Positions 52,393 through 62,922 of a DNA stretch of 64,000 bases are shown here, piece by piece. The translations under genes were made by a program, and so were the position numbers. Source of the stretch: an uncultured Bacillota bacterium (GTDB lineage Bacteria; Bacillota; Clostridia; Peptostreptococcales; Anaerovoracaceae). The DNA lies in the NCBI GenBank assembly GCA_927441425.1, contig CAKMKG010000017.1, positions 1 through 64,000 on the forward strand. Reading direction: 5' to 3'. The notes below the pieces were generated by a model. It had not been told where the DNA came from and made no database searches. It worked only from the letters and a program-made list of their open reading frames with translations. Every line of letters starts with the position of its first letter. Position 1 is the first letter of the stretch.

Positions 52393-53168
52393 ATGAATCG
52401 ATTTAAAATAATACTTGTTATGATTATTTGGGGCAGTCTGGGTGTATTTACAAGATCAATCCCATTGTCCGCTTTAAGCCTGGCTTTTCTAAGAGCATTC
52501 ATTGCACTGCCTGTTCTTTTTGTTGTAATGAAAAGGAAAAAAGTAGACAAGGTAAGCATACGAGTATTTCATCTGCGGTCATGATCTACAATATGTGCCC
52601 GGTCTATGTTATGATTTTTGCTCCACTGGTATTGAAGGAGTCGATCTCAAAGATTCAAGTTTCAGTGATTTTCATCTCGTTTCTAGGTCTCTTTCTGATT
52701 GTTGGTCAAAATTTATCAGAAGGTTACGAATCCATGGGGCTGGCACTAAGTGCTGTCTCTGGTATGCTTTATGCCACCATTGTACTGGTCAACCGCAGCA
52801 TAAAAACAAGGGTTGATAATCAAACGGCCACCTTTGTGCAAATACTCACTGCGATGATTGTTTTACTGCCATTTGTATTGATTGATGGCAATATTTCTAA
52901 GATCGTAGACCTGGATGCCTTAGCAGTTGTATACACGATTCTATTGGGTGTATTGCATACCGGTGTGGCCTATACCATATTCTTTTCTCTCTATGCACAT
53001 ATGAAATCTGTTGAAATCGTATCTTATAGTTTTCTGGAGCCTTTATTCGGCATTTTATTCAGTGTGATCTTTATCGGGGAGATAGTAACATTCCCACAGA
53101 TGATTGGCGGAATTTTGATTCTGGGATCAAATTACATTGGGGAAAGGCTTAAACGTCAACGCACCTGA
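52393..53168 (+). pseudogene. EamA/DMT-family transporter, internal deletion and frameshift
   Basis: First frame (52393-52584) encodes one EamA start: MNRFKIILVMIIWGSLGVFT to VVMKRKKVDKVS. From about 52565 another frame continues with SSAVMIYNMCPVYVMIFAPL through GGILILGSNYIGERLKRQRT. About 35 residues expected between the two are missing, and the joint shifts frame. A deletion of roughly 100 bases explains both. Drug/metabolite exporter when intact. Confidence 0.8.
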
Positions 53169-53181
53169 TAACAGGTATGCA

Positions 53182-53210
53182 TTGATATTCTCAATAGCAT
53201 ATGCTATAAT
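53182..53210 (+). promoter_or_regulatory. Sigma-A promoter of PAS-AraC gene
   Basis: TTGATA (53182-53187), 17-base spacer, TATAAT (53205-53210), 69 bases before the gene. Confidence 0.75.
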
Positions 53211-53278
53211 CTTGACCAGATACTACCAAATCGAGCCATTCCCCATTCGTTACTGGTACCTGACCCAAGAGGTGAATC

Positions 53279-54010
53279 ATGTTTCAAATGGCGCTTGTAA
53301 ATGAAGAAATTTGCATGAAGATAATTGATTTGTTTCCATATCCGATCCAGATATATGCAGCCGATGGAACTTCGGTTATGGTTAACCAAGCATTGTTGAA
53401 TCTTCACAATATTAATGACATATCTTTAATAGTAGGTAGATACAATGTTTTTGAAGATCCGCTCGTGGTCAAGTATGGGATTCTTGACGAAATTAAACGT
53501 GTTTTTAAGGGAGAGTCGATTCACTTAACCGATATCAAGTTCCCTGTGGATGAAATTGTAAAATTATATGAAGTTGAAGGACTGGACATAGAATCTTTGT
53601 ACCATGATATCACTTCTTTTCCGGTTTTTGATGATCGGGGAATCGTAAATTATGTCGTATCGATGATGATTGAAAGAAGAGTCTATAAAGGTAAGGCGGA
53701 AATTATACAGGCAAAAGAATATATTGAGCGTCATTGGATCGAGCCCTTTGATTTACTTGATCTTACCCAGCGAATCGGACTGAGCAAATCACATTTTACC
53801 CGATTATTTAAAAAACATGTTGCGTGTACGCCCCATGACTATTATATGAATTTGAAGATAGTTAAAATCAAGGAAAAATTATTGGATAAAAGCATTTCGA
53901 TCTCTCAGTCATTTTCTTTGTGTGGAGTGGATTATAATGGTCATTTTGCAAAGGTTTTTAAAACAAGAACCGGATTAACACCAACAGAATATAGAAGAAC
54001 GCATCAATAA
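53279..54010 (+). CDS. AraC-family regulator with PAS-like N-terminus
   Basis: 243 residues. The N-terminal 130 residues read as a PAS fold (IIDLFPYPIQIYAADGTSVM, VNQALLNLH, FPVFDDRGIVNYVVSMMIER). The C-terminal 100 residues are an AraC double HTH (LLDLTQRIGLSKSHFTRLFK, GLTPTEYRRTH). It is a one-component sensor-regulator; the ligand is unknown. Its own promoter and terminator make it a single-gene unit between the decay zone and the SLH gene. Confidence 0.85.
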   Translation: MFQMALVNEEICMKIIDLFPYPIQIYAADGTSVMVNQALLNLHNINDISLIVGRYNVFEDPLVVKYGILDEIKRVFKGESIHLTDIKFPVDEIVKLYEVEGLDIESLYHDITSFPVFDDRGIVNYVVSMMIERRVYKGKAEIIQAKEYIERHWIEPFDLLDLTQRIGLSKSHFTRLFKKHVACTPHDYYMNLKIVKIKEKLLDKSISISQSFSLCGVDYNGHFAKVFKTRTGLTPTEYRRTHQ

Positions 54011-54031
54011 AAAAATAAAATCGAATCATGT

Positions 54032-54068
54032 AAAAAAGACGTCTAATCAAATTGGAAGTCTTTTTTTG
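54032..54068 (+). terminator. Terminator of PAS-AraC gene
   Basis: Arms aaaaaagac (54032-54040) and gtctttttt (54058-54066) with T tail. Confidence 0.7.
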
Positions 54069-54178
54069 TGTGTGTGATTAAATCCTTACTAAAAAAAGTC
54101 ATTTTCAATCTATCTAAAACATCGAAATTTAGGTAAGTTTAGTATGAAAACGTACTATTTCTAAAAAAAGGAGAGAAA

Positions 54179-55276
54179 ATGATGAAGAAAAAAGTACTTA
54201 CGTATTTGATTACAATTGCGATGATATTCAGTGCAACACAATTCTCGGCTTTTGCTGCAATTCCAGAAGGGGTACCGTCGACCATTGACAAAGTGACCCT
54301 ATTAGGGGTCAAAGTTCAAGAAAATGAAGAGGGAATACCTTATTTTGAATTGGAAATTGAAATACCGCAAAGTGTTTTAGATTTGGATGCGGATAGACCT
54401 ACAGACGGAGCTACTTTTATTGAGTACTTCCGAAGTGTTGATGGCGGCGAATGGGAACCATTTAATAACGGTTATCTCGACATTCTTGCACAGGACAATT
54501 ATAAAGTTGCTGGGAAAATCAATACTTATGTAACATCAGGTGATTTTATCGATGAGGGAGGACTGGATTCAATCGATATCAAAGCGCATAAATATGCGTT
54601 TAAGATAAAACTGAATTATCAATATTACTATGGAGAAGGTCCTGGTGAGTGGGATTACATTTATTCCGATTTTTCAAATGTGCAATCGATCGGCTCGGGC
54701 AGTTTTTATAGTAAATCGAGTAGCTGGGCCACGGGAGAGCTTCAAAAGGCAGTTGATGCAGGGATCATTCCGGATATTTTGAAAGACGCAGATCTGACAA
54801 AGGCAATTACACGTGAGGAGTTTTGCGAAATTGCAATCTTGCTGTATGAGAAAATGATGGAGGTGGAAGCAGAACCAATATCGCCGAATCCGTTTACAGA
54901 TACGACAAATGTTCAAATATTAAAGGCGTTCAAAATCGGGATTACGAACGGAACATCAGAAACCTCATTCTCACCGAATAAATTAATAAAACGGGAAGAA
55001 TGTGCAGCGATGTTATTTAGAGCGATTGAAAAGATAAGACCCGATGGTGATTATAATGTAGCGAATGTTCCTGATTTTCCGGATCAAAAGTATATTGCGA
55101 GCTGGGCAGTTAACGGAGCGAAGTATATGGCGAAAATGGAAATTATTAAGGGAAATACGGCAGGTGAATTTATGCCAAAGGCTACGACAACAGCACAACA
55201 AGCAGCAGGATATGGTATGGCAACCAGGGAAGCTGCCGTAATTATGGCAGTCAGAATACTAGAAAACATAGATTAA
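54179..55276 (+). CDS. Exported S-layer homology (SLH) domain protein
   Basis: 365 residues with a clear signal peptide ending AFA (about residue 29). A unique middle region (about 30-175, acidic and aromatic, YYYGEGPGEWDYIYSD) is followed by SLH-type repeats: WATGELQKAVDAGIIPD, FTDTTNVQILKAFKIGITNG with ITREEFCEIAI and KREECAAMLFRAIE, and DQKYIASWAVNGAKYMAKME. SLH repeats bind pyruvylated cell-wall polymer, so the protein sits on the cell surface. Function of the unique part unknown. Confidence 0.88.
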   Translation: MMKKKVLTYLITIAMIFSATQFSAFAAIPEGVPSTIDKVTLLGVKVQENEEGIPYFELEIEIPQSVLDLDADRPTDGATFIEYFRSVDGGEWEPFNNGYLDILAQDNYKVAGKINTYVTSGDFIDEGGLDSIDIKAHKYAFKIKLNYQYYYGEGPGEWDYIYSDFSNVQSIGSGSFYSKSSSWATGELQKAVDAGIIPDILKDADLTKAITREEFCEIAILLYEKMMEVEAEPISPNPFTDTTNVQILKAFKIGITNGTSETSFSPNKLIKREECAAMLFRAIEKIRPDGDYNVANVPDFPDQKYIASWAVNGAKYMAKMEIIKGNTAGEFMPKATTTAQQAAGYGMATREAAVIMAVRILENID

Positions 55277-55327
55277 AACGTTAATATATTCATACTGCTA
55301 CAACAATAACATGAGGTACAATCGTAT

Positions 55328-55365
55328 AGAAGGATAGCTGTGAGAAAGCTATCCTTCTGTGTTTT
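55328..55365 (+). terminator. Terminator of SLH gene
   Basis: Perfect 12-bp arms agaaggatagct (55328-55339) and agctatccttct (55347-55358), then gtgttttt. Confidence 0.85.
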
Positions 55366-55412
55366 TATTTTAAGTATTATGGACCATTCAGAATTTGGAG
55401 GTAAATATAAAA

Positions 55413-55877
55413 TCATTCATAATAGGTCATGCTGGTTTTTTTTAATTCCTTAACACTGTAAAGTATTTCATAAGCATCAATTCCGTATTTTTTAACAACA
55501 GATTCGACAAAGGCTTCGATTTCGTATTCTTTTCGACTGTGAAGCATAGCGTAGAGGTTATAAGGCCACCTCCCATAAGACTTTCTTTCATAGCAGTGAC
55601 TAACAAGGGGACTTATGGCCAGCTCCTTCCCAAGGGTTTCAGTGATCGCCGCCTCCGTTTTGAATACCACCATAGCATTGTTGGTGTATCCCGATTTCTG
55701 ATGTCTCAAAATCGCACCGATCCGTTTCAATCTGTTTGAAGCTTTCATGTTCTTGAGTTTTTCAATGATCTGATCTTCGGATACTCCAAGGATTTTTCCC
55801 ATTGCCTCGTAAGGGTTTTCCTCAAAGGGTAGGGTACCTTGAAGCGCTTTTATAAGTTCTTGCTCCATTTTGTCCAT
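55413..55877 (-). CDS. ahbB: Siroheme decarboxylase subunit beta
   Basis: 154 residues. ATG 55877 follows aggtgatc and lies 4 bases after the ahbA stop; the longer frame upstream is not used. Lrp/AsnC-like fold: N-terminal HTH (MGKILGVSEDQIIEKLK), RIGAILRHQKSGYTNNAMVV, and VSHCYERKSYGRWPYNLYAM, the typical AhbB segment. With AhbA it removes the C12 and C18 acetate carboxyls of siroheme. Last gene of the cluster. Confidence 0.88.
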   Translation of the reverse strand: MDKMEQELIKALQGTLPFEENPYEAMGKILGVSEDQIIEKLKNMKASNRLKRIGAILRHQKSGYTNNAMVVFKTEAAITETLGKELAISPLVSHCYERKSYGRWPYNLYAMLHSRKEYEIEAFVESVVKKYGIDAYEILYSVKELKKTSMTYYE

Positions 55878-55881
55878 GCGA

Positions 55882-56337
55882 TCACCTGCTTTCCAGATCA
55901 AAATAAACATTCAGCTTGTAATTCTGCAGATTCGGGAATTCAAAGACTTCTAAATTTCCAAAGCGTTCTCCGAGGCCCTGCACAAGAGCGATTTTTTCAG
56001 CGGGATCGGAAAAAGAAAAAGTGAACCACATGTTTAGCATACCGTCTCTCTGATAGTTATGGGTCACACCTTTGAATGAATTGATATAGGAAGCCACAGG
56101 ATCAAAAATATCGTCAGGAACCTGGACTCCAAAGAGTAGACTTGTATATCCCATGGCTGAATTATTGAAGGTGCCCCCAAGTCTTCTGATATACCCTTCC
56201 TGAAAAAGATTTTTGATCCTTGCAAGCAATTCTGATCTGCTTATATCAAGTTGCGCAGCCAGGATCCCATAGGGATTCTTCTCCAGAGGGAGACCTTTTT
56301 GAAGTAGGTTCATTAGCTTTATATTTGTGTCATCCAT
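55882..56337 (-). CDS. ahbA: Siroheme decarboxylase subunit alpha
   Basis: 151 residues. ATG 56337 follows aggaggtaact, which also forms the end of ahbD. Lrp/AsnC-like: GILAAQLDISRSELLARIKN, RRLGGTFNNSAMGYTSLLFG, GVTHNYQRDGMLNMWFTFSF, the pattern of AhbA proteins. It forms a heterodimer with AhbB to make 12,18-didecarboxysiroheme. The spacing shows tight coupling with ahbD and ahbB. Confidence 0.88.
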   Translation of the reverse strand: MDDTNIKLMNLLQKGLPLEKNPYGILAAQLDISRSELLARIKNLFQEGYIRRLGGTFNNSAMGYTSLLFGVQVPDDIFDPVASYINSFKGVTHNYQRDGMLNMWFTFSFSDPAEKIALVQGLGERFGNLEVFEFPNLQNYKLNVYFDLESR

Positions 56338-56339
56338 AG

Positions 56340-57326
56340 TTACCTCCTGAAACACCAGGGTTCTTCTGCCATGTAGCTTCCGTTATAATAGTACGCCCTT
56401 GCCCTGCAGCCTCCGCAAATACTTGCATGTTCACATCTGCCGCAGGCTCCCATATAATTTTTCGTGTCACGAAGCTCCAGGAATACAGGGCTGGATTCCC
56501 AAATTTCATCAAAGGGTTTTTCCCTGACATTTCCAGCGCCCACAGGCAGGTAAGGGCAGATATTGACCTGGCCATCCGGAAGGATGCAGCAGTAACCCGT
56601 GCCCGCAAGACAACCTTTCGAGAACCGCTGGGACAGGCCCATTTCTTTCGCCATGGGCATGAACTGTGGAGCACATGTGGGCTTCAATTCCAGAGTCGTG
56701 GTATTCTGCAGATTCAGAACCCGCCGGATCATAGAATAGTAAGCGGTTTCCTTGAGGCTATCCTCTTCCATAGAAAGAGCCCTGCCGGTAGGCACCAGGA
56801 AAAACGGGTGGATTGCATGTACGCCCTTTTTTTCGTAATAAGAGACCATATTACCGAACTCGTCCTGATTTTTATCCGTTATGGTCATGTTGATCTGGAC
56901 TCTTAGTCCAGCTGAAAGAGCATGTTCGATGCCTTCTTGTGCTTTGTTGAATGCACCCTGTTGCCCCCTGAATTCATCATGATACCTTTCATCGAGGCTG
57001 TCGATGCTGATGGCGATACCCTTCAAACCTGCATTGCATAATTCATCTGCAATTTCCCTGGTCAGCAAAGTTCCATTTGTTCCCATGGCAGGCATGATAC
57101 GCGCTTCTTTTGCAGCAGCAACCAGTTCAAAAATATCTTCTCTCAGAAGAGGCTCGCCGCCACTGAATATGAGAAGTCTGAAACCTGATTTGCTGATTTC
57201 ACCGATCAGTTTTTTTCCTTCGTCTGTTGTCAGCTCTTTGCTCGTATCGACATTCATGCCGGATTCCCGGTAGCAGTGGACACAGTTCAGATTGCATTTT
57301 TTTGTTGTATTCCAGGATATTAACAT
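56340..57326 (-). CDS. ahbD: AhbD-type radical SAM heme synthase
   Basis: 328 residues. Start follows agggaggg. Radical SAM motif CNLNCVHC (about 12), SGGEPLLRED, then a C-terminal SPASM-type set (CLAGTGYCCILPDGQVNICP, CGRCEHASICGGCRARAY). This matches AhbD, which decarboxylates two propionates of iron-coproporphyrin III to give heme b. The next genes are ahbA and ahbB, and ahbC lies just upstream, which supports the assignment over general SPASM maturases. Confidence 0.88.
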   Translation of the reverse strand: MLISWNTTKKCNLNCVHCYRESGMNVDTSKELTTDEGKKLIGEISKSGFRLLIFSGGEPLLREDIFELVAAAKEARIMPAMGTNGTLLTREIADELCNAGLKGIAISIDSLDERYHDEFRGQQGAFNKAQEGIEHALSAGLRVQINMTITDKNQDEFGNMVSYYEKKGVHAIHPFFLVPTGRALSMEEDSLKETAYYSMIRRVLNLQNTTTLELKPTCAPQFMPMAKEMGLSQRFSKGCLAGTGYCCILPDGQVNICPYLPVGAGNVREKPFDEIWESSPVFLELRDTKNYMGACGRCEHASICGGCRARAYYYNGSYMAEEPWCFRR

Positions 57327-57336
57327 TCTGCCCTCC

Positions 57337-58524
57337 CTAGTATTCTGTTAGAGTACTGATGCTGATTTCTTCATCGGTCAGATAGCATGCGGGATCGGGA
57401 GCCCAAAAATCACCGGTGCTTTGCGCTCTTGCTCGAAAATTACCATTGCACTGTGGAAGCCATTTGCAGGCAGCGCACCTGCCTTTCAGATGTTTTTTTC
57501 GGTCACGAAGCATCTCCAGGAACTGATTTCCGATTCCATCCCATATGTCTCCAAAGCGCTTCTCTCTGATATTGCCTAGGGGGAGATCTCTTGTAAACTG
57601 GTCAATATAGACATTTCCGTCCCAATCCACTGATGAAATTGCTGACCCTGAACGGTTTCCTCCATTGGCTGTGATCAGGCGTAGGATTTTTTCAGACTGC
57701 TCCTGATCTCTTCTTTTCATATACTCATACAGATAAATACCGTCGCAGTGGTTATCCACTGTCAGGATTTCCGTTTCTATTCCGCGGTTGTGAAGGTCCA
57801 TCGTCTTATCTATTATGAAATCCAGCGCTTTTCTCGTTTCCTCGTGGGTCAAATCCTCATTTGATATGTCGGCACCTCTTCCCGAATACACGAGGTGATA
57901 AAAGCAAACTCTCTGAATTCTCTCTTTTTCAATCAGGTCAAATATTGCAGGGAGCTCTTGAAGATTCGTCTTACTGAGCGTCAACCTCAAACCGGTTTTT
58001 TGACCTGCTTCACGACAATTTCGGAAACCGTCCATTGCCATATCAAAGGCACCAGAGACTCCTCTGAATGTGTCGTTCACTTCATTAAGACCGTCAAGGC
58101 TTATGCCTGCATAGGAGATTCCAAGTTCTTTGATCAGCTTTGCCTTAGCCTTGTCAATCAGAGTGCCGTTTGTGGAGATCACCATCCGAAGCCCGATCTG
58201 GTTTCCAAATTCAATTAGATCGAAAATATCCTGCCTCATCATAGGTTCTCCTCCTGAGAAGAGAAGAACGGGGACTTTATAGGAGACAAGGGTCTCCATA
58301 AAATACTTGGCTTCCTCTGTAGAAAGCTCACCGGAGGTATATGTATTGACCGCTTCGGCATAACAGTGCTTACAATTCAGATTACAGGTGCGGGTGCAGT
58401 TCCATACGACGATGGGGCCTTTTCCTGTCGTAGTACCCATCGTTCTTCCTTGAACATCAGGATGATATCTGAGACTGTCGCCATAGTATTGCTGATTCAA
58501 AAGTAATTTTGAAAAACTAATCAT
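57337..58524 (-). CDS. ahbC: AhbC-type radical SAM enzyme
   Basis: 395 residues. Start follows cggaggtt. Radical SAM motif CNLNCKHC (about 46) within VVWNCTRTCNLNCKHCYAEA, SGGEPMMRQD, and C-terminal cysteines (CAACKWLPQCNGN). It opens with SKLLLNQQYYGDSLRY, as AhbC proteins do. AhbC converts 12,18-didecarboxysiroheme into iron-coproporphyrin III. It is the first ahb gene after katG and lies 10 bases before ahbD. Confidence 0.88.
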   Translation of the reverse strand: MISFSKLLLNQQYYGDSLRYHPDVQGRTMGTTTGKGPIVVWNCTRTCNLNCKHCYAEAVNTYTSGELSTEEAKYFMETLVSYKVPVLLFSGGEPMMRQDIFDLIEFGNQIGLRMVISTNGTLIDKAKAKLIKELGISYAGISLDGLNEVNDTFRGVSGAFDMAMDGFRNCREAGQKTGLRLTLSKTNLQELPAIFDLIEKERIQRVCFYHLVYSGRGADISNEDLTHEETRKALDFIIDKTMDLHNRGIETEILTVDNHCDGIYLYEYMKRRDQEQSEKILRLITANGGNRSGSAISSVDWDGNVYIDQFTRDLPLGNIREKRFGDIWDGIGNQFLEMLRDRKKHLKGRCAACKWLPQCNGNFRARAQSTGDFWAPDPACYLTDEEISISTLTEY

Positions 58525-58565
58525 TTATAGAAAACCTCCGCTGTAAGTTTGTTCACTTTTTCAAA

Positions 58566-58593
58566 ATAAGGGGCAGCAATTGCCGCCCCTTAT
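58566..58593 (-). terminator. Hairpin between katG and ahbC
   Basis: Minus strand: perfect 9-bp arms ataaggggc and gccccttat around a 10-base loop, followed by only four T. It should stabilise the katG message or stop part of the transcripts, letting a fraction continue into the ahb genes. Confidence 0.6.
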
Positions 58594-58605
58594 GTAAGGC
58601 ATTAT

Positions 58606-60858
<2,253 letters not shown>

Positions 60859-60861
60859 TTA

Positions 60862-61275
60862 TCACAAAAGGCATTTGGAACAAACACCTTTGAAATACAT
60901 GTCCCTGTCAATAATTTTAAATCCATTCAGCTCTTCCGCAGTAAGTAACGCGAGATCTATACTAAAGTCGAAGATCGTGCCGCAGTTGACGCACTTAAAA
61001 TGTCCGTGAGGCGCAGTTATAATATCGTAACGGGTTTCGTTGTCTTCTACATTTATTACTCTGACCAAGCCGGCTTGTATTAAAATGTGCAAGGTATTAT
61101 AAATGGTTGTTTTTGATAAGGTGGGGATCACTTGATGCAAATCGCCATAGATCTGGTCGACTGTCGGATGATTTGGGATTCTGCACAAATACTCCAGAAC
61201 CTTCGCTCTACGGTTTGAAAGCCGTATATTTTTCTTTTTTAGTTCATTCGATAAGAATTCATATGAATGTTTCAT
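60862..61275 (-). CDS. perR: PerR-type peroxide-sensing repressor (Fur family)
   Basis: 137 residues. ATG 61275 follows gggagcggt; the longer frame upstream would cover the leader. Fur-family winged helix (SNRRAKVLEYLCRIPNHPTV), structural zinc cysteines in HFKCVNCGTIF and VCSKC, and PerR metal-site candidates: His in NHPTV, Asp in VEDNETRYD, and two His in PHGHFKC. PerR is inactivated when bound Fe2+ catalyses His oxidation by peroxide. A perfect Per box lies on its promoter, so it represses itself and probably katG and the ahb genes. Fur or Zur is less likely. Confidence 0.88.
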   Translation of the reverse strand: MKHSYEFLSNELKKKNIRLSNRRAKVLEYLCRIPNHPTVDQIYGDLHQVIPTLSKTTIYNTLHILIQAGLVRVINVEDNETRYDIITAPHGHFKCVNCGTIFDFSIDLALLTAEELNGFKIIDRDMYFKGVCSKCLL

Positions 61276-61317
61276 TTTGACCGCTCCCGAACTAGGGTGA
61301 TGATAGAACACCACCGT

Positions 61318-61340
61318 AAAATTGTAATCATTACAATTTT
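61318..61340 (-). promoter_or_regulatory. Per box over the perR promoter start
   Basis: Perfect palindrome: aaaattgtaat (61318-61328), one central base, attacaatttt (61330-61340). Its inner 15 bases fit the Per box consensus TTATAATNATTATAA with two symmetrical changes per half at most. It directly follows the -10 box, so binding would block polymerase. Confidence 0.85.
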
Positions 61341-61369
61341 ATTATATGTCATGACACAATGGATTGCAA
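61341..61369 (-). promoter_or_regulatory. Promoter of the perR-katG-ahb cluster
   Basis: Minus strand TTGCAA (61364-61369), 17-base spacer, TATAAT (61341-61346). No other strong promoter was seen before katG or ahbC. Confidence 0.8.
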
Positions 61370-61500
61370 CGAGAAATAAGAAAATTCTGAAAAAATACCT
61401 GAAGTCCCATATTTTTATGTTCCATGGTGATAACACAAAGTATTTATGATATATTAAAATAAATGATCAATATAAGATTAGTGAAATCGGAGGGAAACTG

Positions 61501-62634
61501 TTGGAAAAGAGCTTAGAAACAGCAAAAATAAATGCGATAATAGCCGATATGATTGATGACCATATTCTGGTTTGTACGATAGAAGGGCAAATTGTATACT
61601 CCAATAAGGCGATGCAGTCATACTTAGGTTTTGCGGATTTGGAGTTGCAACGAAGTAGCTTTATCGATCTCATTGCGGACATTCACATGAATAAGGCTAG
61701 ATCCTTTATAGAAAGGGTATCGGAAGAGCCTTCCGGCTGGGAGGATTTTTTGTTTCATGGCAAGCACGATGTGCTGAAACTTCATCTTAAGTTTTTTCGG
61801 AGAAATAATCTGATCTATATTTATGGTAATGAAAAATATGTAGACTATGAAAGAGTTAGAAAAAAGCTGGATTCCGAAATAGCGAATGCGGTTAAGATAC
61901 ATAAACGCTCTCTCCCTGATCGTCTTCCCGACACAGAAAAGATCTCTTTTTCTTCTTTATATCTTCCGGCAGAAGATCTGGGCGGTGACTTATTCGATGC
62001 ATTTAAAGTAGACCATGGGTTGCTGAATGAGTATTTCGAACAATATGTATGCTTTATAGCCGATGTTTCTGGACATGGATTGGACAGCGCCATGCTGGCT
62101 ATTTTTGTCAAAGATACAATAAGAAGTTTTTTCAGACTGAAGCATATACCGGGACAAGTATTGTCGCCGAAAGAGATCATGGATTTTTTTGCTGAGGAAT
62201 ATAGAAAGGAAGGGTATCCAGGTGAATACCTTGTTTGCCTTTTTCTGATCGTTTTTGACTTTAAGTCAAAGGAATTGACGTATTGTAATGCAGGATTACA
62301 TATCTGCCCTTTATTGGTTAAGGATGAAGAAACGATAATTACTCTGAACAAGGCAGGTCTGCCAATATCCACAGCGTTAAAGGCTAATTTATTGAAATAT
62401 GAGGATTCCATTCTTCCTCTGCCCCCTACAATGACCTTATTCATTATGTCTGACGGACTGCCGGAGCAAAGCTCGAATCATGAATTTTATGAAGAAAGAT
62501 TAAAGATGCTGGTACCTGAAGTTTATGACTTGAAACCCTCTGATATTGTCAGAAGAATTCATGAAGATTTTACTGATTTTTTAAGATATGAAAAAATCAA
62601 AGATGATATCACCTTAGTAGTTGTAAAAGTATGA
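61501..62634 (+). CDS. PAS domain SpoIIE-type PP2C phosphatase
   Basis: 377 residues, TTG start after cggaggg. N-terminal PAS-like domain (about 10-125: MIDDHILVCTIEGQIVYSNK) followed by a SpoIIE/RsbU phosphatase domain with metal Asp in AEDLGGDLFDAFKVD (about 157) and CFIADVSGHGLDSAMLAIFV (about 184), then MSDGLPE and DDITLVVVKV. Such enzymes dephosphorylate anti-sigma-factor antagonists. No antagonist or anti-sigma gene lies in the window, so its partner is unknown. Confidence 0.9.
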   Translation: MEKSLETAKINAIIADMIDDHILVCTIEGQIVYSNKAMQSYLGFADLELQRSSFIDLIADIHMNKARSFIERVSEEPSGWEDFLFHGKHDVLKLHLKFFRRNNLIYIYGNEKYVDYERVRKKLDSEIANAVKIHKRSLPDRLPDTEKISFSSLYLPAEDLGGDLFDAFKVDHGLLNEYFEQYVCFIADVSGHGLDSAMLAIFVKDTIRSFFRLKHIPGQVLSPKEIMDFFAEEYRKEGYPGEYLVCLFLIVFDFKSKELTYCNAGLHICPLLVKDEETIITLNKAGLPISTALKANLLKYEDSILPLPPTMTLFIMSDGLPEQSSNHEFYEERLKMLVPEVYDLKPSDIVRRIHEDFTDFLRYEKIKDDITLVVVKV

Positions 62635-62690
62635 TCGATATTGTACTAGTAAGAATGATTTCTTATGAAGGAATAAAGGAGGGGAATTGT

Positions 62691-62894
62691 ATGCAGTCAA
62701 TACTGGATGCCATTTTAAAAGCGATTGAAGATGAGATCAAGGCGCAGAAGCATTATCAAATGCTGATTGAAAAGGCAGAGGATCCTGAAGTTAAGAGCTT
62801 CTTTGAACAATTGAGAATGGATGAAGCAAATCATGAGGAGGTACTGCGTACCCGATATGAGGCTTTTTCAAAAATGTTAAAATCGGAGAAATGA
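62691..62894 (+). CDS. Short ferritin-like protein
   Basis: 67 residues. ATG 62691 follows aaggagggg. Two amphipathic helices carry possible di-iron ligands: Glu/His in EDEIKAQKHYQ (about 13-23) and ExxH in DEANHEEVL (about 49). This is half of a rubrerythrin-type four-helix bundle, so it would have to dimerise to make a metal site, as encapsulated ferritins do. Closeness to perR and katG suggests iron or peroxide handling; that is inference. Confidence 0.75.
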   Translation: MQSILDAILKAIEDEIKAQKHYQMLIEKAEDPEVKSFFEQLRMDEANHEEVLRTRYEAFSKMLKSEK

Positions 62895-62922
62895 ATCATC
62901 TGACTACGAAGAGGAGATTTTT

